Assembly: GCA_013002595.1 (NCBI GenBank)
Contig: JABDJG010000226.1
Span: forward strand, 1-10,170
DNA: 10,170 nucleotides
DNA from: Hyphomicrobiales bacterium
GTDB lineage: Bacteria > Pseudomonadota > Alphaproteobacteria > Rhizobiales > Aestuariivirgaceae
Direction: 5' to 3'
Positions 7,624 through 10,170 of the stretch are shown here, one piece after another; within the stretch, counting starts at the first letter, position 1; every line of letters starts with the position of its first letter. Made by a program: the position numbers and the translations under genes. Below the pieces are notes generated by a model that saw only the letters and a program-made list of their open reading frames with translations, had not been told where the DNA came from and ran no database searches.

Positions 7624-7799
7624 TGTTATTACTCATATCCGCCACAAACCAAGGGGTTAGCCTGCCCTAGAGTGTTGTATCGGTATTCGATTATCAAGTT
7701 TTTATTGTCAAACCCGTTATCGGTTAGCATCTAAGGAGAGGGTGTTTCGTGAGATGCTCGGGAACTTGTTTGCTCGAAAACGCGATATTGAAATGGCAT
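7624..7799 (-). other. Upstream region of the polysaccharide operon
   Basis: AT-rich DNA between the dehydrogenase start and the IS66 remnant, with no credible coding frame. It contains the candidate promoter at 7683-7711 and two copies of ACCGATA (minus strand, 7684-7678 and 7724-7718) exactly 40 bases apart, one on each side of the -35 box. The repeat may be an operator, but at seven bases it could be chance. The leader upstream of the ATG at 7623 has no strong ribosome site; GAG about nine bases away is the best candidate. Confidence 0.5.
7683..7711 (-). promoter_or_regulatory. Candidate promoter of the polysaccharide operon
   Basis: Minus strand: a consensus -35 TTGACA (7711-7706), a 17-base spacer that is A/T-rich, then GAATAC (7688-7683) as a poor -10. 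Transcription would start near 7676, giving a leader of about 53 bases before the dehydrogenase ATG. The -35 and position are good and the -10 is weak, which is common in alphaproteobacterial promoters. Confidence 0.35.
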
Positions 7800-8013
7800 C
7801 TGCGAAAGATCGTCATCCAATTCCTCGAGCACCAGCGCCATCTGGTCAGGGTCCAGTCGCTCGGACCGCCGCCCAAACCGGGCACGCTGCAGCTGTGATC
7901 TGTTGTAGGCGAGCAATCTTGCTGTCACTATGCTCGACATGGCCTGTCATGTCACGCACCAGCTAGTGCAGGAGCGCGGCATCGTCAGGCAGATTATCAA
8001 AGTCGAGCCGCAT
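7800..8013 (-). pseudogene. tnpC: IS66 TnpC N-terminal fragment (broken)
   Basis: The frame opens at ATG 8013 with MRLDFDNLPDDAALLH, meets a TAG at 7968-7966 where related proteins usually have glutamine, continues LVRDMTGHVEHSDSKIARLQQ, then shifts frame near 7895 to QLQRARFGRRSERLDPDQ and MALVLEELDDDLSQ, ending near 7800. This is the N-terminal leucine-rich, DNA-binding part of IS66 transposases. One nonsense codon, one frameshift and loss of about four-fifths of the protein make it dead. Sequence past 7800 no longer resembles the family. Confidence 0.8.
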
Positions 8014-8014
8014 G

Positions 8015-8137
8015 GTGGATGGTTCCGCAGGCCGGGCAGCCATAGCGGGGACGGCGGATGCGGATATCGCGCAGCCGTGCCGGCACCCAGTCCAGCATCT
8101 CCGAGACTGTTTCGCCAATGACATGGATGGCACCACC
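8015..8137 (-). pseudogene. tnpC: IS66 TnpC zinc-finger fragment
   Basis: The minus strand encodes GGAIHVIGETVSEMLDWVPA, then RLRDIRIRRPRYGCPACGTIH, the zinc-finger region of IS66 transposases. The second CxxC pair (YGCPAC) is kept. The first pair, expected just before GGAIH, is replaced by LPQSAADG and is lost through a frame change or deletion. The fragment runs directly into the ATG of the N-terminal fragment at 8013, where the family would instead continue with a proline-rich linker. It is therefore a separate or rearranged piece. Confidence 0.8.
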
Positions 8138-8188
8138 GCCATCTGCCGCCGATTGGGGCAATGTTTCCTTCCTAACCTGCCATCTTAC

Positions 8189-8335
8189 ACTCAAACTCTG
8201 GCTACCGAACTCCTTCCATACACCGATGCCCCGTTGCGTCCTGTGTTTTTAGCTGGCAGGATGCCGGCGCGTTAACGGACCCAATTCAACTAGGGTTCGA
8301 AGCAACATATCAATTCTTCTGGGAGACCTAACTCA
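8189..8335 (+). other. Leader of the ABC importer operon
   Basis: A non-coding stretch between the IS66 remnant and the substrate-binding protein gene. The only clear signal is the ribosome site GGGAG at 8321-8325, ten bases before the ATG. A TTGCGT (8234-8239) with CAGGAT 17 bases later is the best -35/-10 pair I can find, and it is too weak to call a promoter. Confidence 0.4.
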
Positions 8336-9391
8336 ATGCTGAAACACAAAAAAATCATTGGCTCTGCGATCGCCATGGCCGTCGCGGCCGGCTTTACTGC
8401 AGCGCCTGCCATCGCCGGCGATCTGACGATCGCATCCTGGGGTGGCTCTTATCAGGCCGCGCAGAGCAAGGCGATTTTCCAGCCTGTCGCAAAGGCTATG
8501 GGCATCAAAATCAAGGAAGAGTCCTATGGCGGCATCTCTGATGTGCGTCTGCAGGTCAAAGCCGGCGCTGTTACGCTGGACATCATCGACACCGGTTCCG
8601 GTGGCGGTGCCCGTGGTGGCGTCGAAGGCATTCTGGAACCCCTCGATTACAACAAGATCGACGTTTCCAACTTCGTGCCTGGCACCTATTTGCCGGCGTG
8701 CGTGGGGACCATCGTGTTCTCGACCGTATTTGCCTACAACCTAGACACCTACAAGGATGCTCAACCGAAGGGCTGGGCGGATTTCTGGGACACCAAGAAA
8801 TTCCCGGGCACCCGTTCTTATCGGGCCAAGGTCTGGGGCGCCATTGAGCCGCCATTGCTGGCCGAAGGCGTAGCAATGGATGAAGTCTACAAGATCCTCG
8901 ACAGCGAGGAAGGCATTGACCGGTCGCTCAACAAGATCCGCGAACTCAAGCCCAACATCGCCGTCTGGTGGAAGTCTGGCGCCCAGCATGCCCAGATGAT
9001 GAAAGACGGTGAAGTCGACATGTCTTCCGGTTGGAACGGGCGTTTCGATGTTGCCATCGCTGATGGCGCCAAGGCTGCTTACAGCTACGACGGCGCAACG
9101 CTGGACTACGATTGCTTCGGCATCCCGAAAGGTGCACCGAACAAGGATCTGGCAATGAAGTTCCTGGTTGAAGCCAGCAAGGCGAGCTACCAGGCCAACA
9201 TGCCTCAGTACATCACCTATGGCCCGACCAACACAAAAGCTTATGACCTGGGCATCATCGATGCTGAACTTGCTGCGAAATTGCCGTCGCATCCCGACAA
9301 CGCCAAGAACCAGCTCGTGATCAACACGGAATGGTATGCCAAATGGGAAAAGGTCGCGTCTGAGAAATATCAGGCGATGCTGACTGAATAG
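8336..9391 (+). CDS. ABC importer substrate-binding protein, polyamine (PotD) type
   Basis: 351 residues. A Sec signal peptide is clear: KHKK, a hydrophobic run (residues 7-22), and a cleavage site after APAIA at residue 27. There is no lipobox cysteine, so the mature protein should be free in the periplasm. The mature part begins GDLTIASWGGSYQ, typical of the PotD/COG0687 group, and contains GWADFWDTKKFPGTR (146-160), WNGRFDVAIADG (233-244), FGIPKGAPNK (261-270) and YGPTNTKAY (295-303), all usual in that family. Two cysteines remain in the mature chain (C122, C260) and could form a disulfide. GGGAG ten bases upstream supports the ATG. A PotA-like ATPase follows after a hairpin, so this is the binding component of a putrescine/spermidine-class importer. 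The real ligand in rhizobial paralogues is often unknown and could be another small organic cation, amino-acid derivative or opine. Confidence 0.92.
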   Translation: MLKHKKIIGSAIAMAVAAGFTAAPAIAGDLTIASWGGSYQAAQSKAIFQPVAKAMGIKIKEESYGGISDVRLQVKAGAVTLDIIDTGSGGGARGGVEGILEPLDYNKIDVSNFVPGTYLPACVGTIVFSTVFAYNLDTYKDAQPKGWADFWDTKKFPGTRSYRAKVWGAIEPPLLAEGVAMDEVYKILDSEEGIDRSLNKIRELKPNIAVWWKSGAQHAQMMKDGEVDMSSGWNGRFDVAIADGAKAAYSYDGATLDYDCFGIPKGAPNKDLAMKFLVEASKASYQANMPQYITYGPTNTKAYDLGIIDAELAAKLPSHPDNAKNQLVINTEWYAKWEKVASEKYQAMLTE

Positions 9392-9413
9392 CCGATCGCG
9401 GTTTGAAAAGGTC

Positions 9414-9444
9414 CGGGGCGGCATCGTCAAAAGGTGCCGCCTCG
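9414..9444 (+). terminator. Intercistronic hairpin after the binding-protein gene
   Basis: CGGGGCGGCA (9414-9423) pairs with TGCCGCCTCG (9435-9444), ten pairs including one G-T, around an 11-base loop. CTGTTTAGTTTC follows, T-rich but not a clean U-run. Such hairpins are common between binding-protein and downstream genes of ABC operons, where they protect the upstream message or cause partial termination so that the binding protein is made in excess. Confidence 0.55.
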
Positions 9445-9463
9445 CTGTTTAGTTTCAATTCCT

Positions 9464-9468
9464 AGGGG
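9464..9468 (+). promoter_or_regulatory. Ribosome site that fixes the GTG start of the ATPase
   Basis: AGGGG stands six bases before the GTG at 9475 in AGGGGTGGGCCGTGAGT. No ATG is available in frame before the conserved domain, so this site decides the start. Confidence 0.65.
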
Positions 9469-9474
9469 TGGGCC

Positions 9475-10170
9475 GTGAGTAATAGCCAGGCGCGGGGCGA
9501 GGCGCTTCCAATATTCATCAACAACGTCACGAAAACCTACGGCAAGGTCTTTGCCCTGGATGACGTTTCACTCGACGTGGAGAGGGGCGAATTTCTAACG
9601 CTGCTCGGCCCATCTGGTTCGGGCAAGACAACCCTCCTCATGGTCCTGGCCGGATTTACCCGGCCCGACCACGGCAGCCTTAAGTTCGGCGACAACGAAG
9701 TCATCCGGATGCCGCCGCACAAGCGTGATGTCGGAATGGTCTTCCAGAACTACGCCCTGTTTCCGCATATGAATGTGGCTGCCAACGTCGGCTTCCCGTT
9801 AAAGCTGCGAGGCGTTCAGGGATCGGAACTGGCCGATCGTGTCGAAGGTGCACTCGAAACAGTTCAATTGGGCGGTTATGGCGAGCGTGGCATCGAGCAG
9901 CTTTCCGGCGGCCAGAAGCAACGTGTCGCACTTGCCCGCGCGATCGTCTTTGAACCGCGTATCCTGCTGATGGACGAGCCGCTTTCAGCGCTCGATAAAA
10001 AGCTGCGCGAGCACATGCAGATCGAGCTGCGCCATCTCCACGACAAGCTGGGCATGACCACTGTTTATGTCACCCATGACCAGCGCGAAGCATTGACCAT
10101 GTCGGACCGGATAGCGGTCATAAATCACGGCAAGCTGATGCAACTGGACAAGCCGCGGACCATCTACGAT
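9475..10170 (+). CDS. ABC importer ATPase, polyamine (PotA) type, 3' end beyond the window
   Basis: Translated by hand: 232 codons from the GTG at 9475 with no stop before the window edge. All core ABC motifs are present: Walker A GPSGSGKTT (45-53), Q-loop Q91 in MVFQNYALFPHMNV, signature LSGGQKQR (143-150), Walker B ILLMDEP (163-169), D-loop SALD (171-174) and the switch histidine H201 in VTHDQREA. The wording after the Q-loop and THDQREALTMSDRIAV fits the PotA/CysA/MalK group, which carries a C-terminal regulatory TOBE domain that would lie outside the window. It powers import through inner-membrane permeases, expected downstream. It lies 83 bases after the binding-protein gene, with a hairpin between them. 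Confidence 0.93.
   Translation, partial: MSNSQARGEALPIFINNVTKTYGKVFALDDVSLDVERGEFLTLLGPSGSGKTTLLMVLAGFTRPDHGSLKFGDNEVIRMPPHKRDVGMVFQNYALFPHMNVAANVGFPLKLRGVQGSELADRVEGALETVQLGGYGERGIEQLSGGQKQRVALARAIVFEPRILLMDEPLSALDKKLREHMQIELRHLHDKLGMTTVYVTHDQREALTMSDRIAVINHGKLMQLDKPRTIYD

Larger units (their letters stand above)
7800..8188 (-). mobile_element. Decayed, rearranged IS66-family remnant
   Basis: Two stretches of IS66 TnpC-like coding sequence lie side by side on the minus strand: a zinc-finger segment (8137-8015) and the protein's N-terminus (8013-7800). In an intact TnpC the N-terminus comes first, so the order is reversed. No tnpA, tnpB, catalytic DDE region or C-terminus is present. A GTAAG at 8188-8184 on the minus strand resembles the usual first bases of IS66-family ends and may mark the outer edge; I could not find a matching end near 7800. 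The remnant cannot move by itself. It lies exactly between the divergent polysaccharide and transport units. Confidence 0.75.

Noticed and set aside
8741..9430. A 229-codon open frame on the minus strand
   Set aside because: It lies opposite the substrate-binding protein gene, covers its terminator-like hairpin and shows no family features; it reflects codon bias of the real gene.
1..10170. CRISPR arrays, tRNA or rRNA genes, phage genes
   Set aside because: No regularly spaced repeats, no cloverleaf-like sequence and no phage-type proteins were seen on either strand.

Overview
The window looks like part of an alphaproteobacterial genome, most likely Rhizobiales (Hyphomicrobiales). The support is the style of the IS66-family transposase fragments, a putrescine/spermidine-type ABC importer like those common in rhizobia, and moderately GC-rich coding sequence. 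This is inference from family resemblance; there is no rRNA or marker gene in the window.

Two divergent units are separated by a roughly 700-base stretch without an intact gene. The left unit (positions 1-7623, all minus strand) is a surface-polysaccharide locus. In transcription order it holds: a UDP-HexNAc 6-dehydrogenase (WbpO/TviB type); a UDP-HexNAc C4-epimerase (WbpP/TviC type); a 547-residue protein joining a degenerate formyltransferase-like half to a GINT1-like beta-propeller half; a GT4 glycosyltransferase; a 222-base gap; a cyanophycin-synthetase-like ATP-grasp protein; and a second, unrelated ATP-grasp protein that is still open at position 1. The first four genes are 9-19 bases apart and look like one transcript. 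The first two enzymes together should convert UDP-GlcNAc to UDP-GalNAcA, the precursor used in Vi antigen and in Pseudomonas O6-type O-antigen. The two ATP-grasp ligases could modify a carboxylate, for example an amino-acid amide on the uronic acid. That last step is a hypothesis.

The middle (7624-8335) holds a candidate promoter for the polysaccharide operon and a decayed, rearranged IS66 remnant. In the remnant a transposase zinc-finger segment lies upstream of the transposase N-terminus, which reverses the normal order. The N-terminal piece also has a nonsense codon and a frameshift.

The right unit (8336-10170, plus strand) starts a polyamine-type ABC importer: a secreted substrate-binding protein, an intercistronic hairpin, and an ATPase that starts at GTG and runs off the window end. 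Permease genes would be expected just beyond it.

The most notable items are the paired, dissimilar ATP-grasp enzymes in a GalNAcA locus, the two-domain protein that has lost its formyltransferase active-site residues, and the scrambled IS66 scar between the two units.
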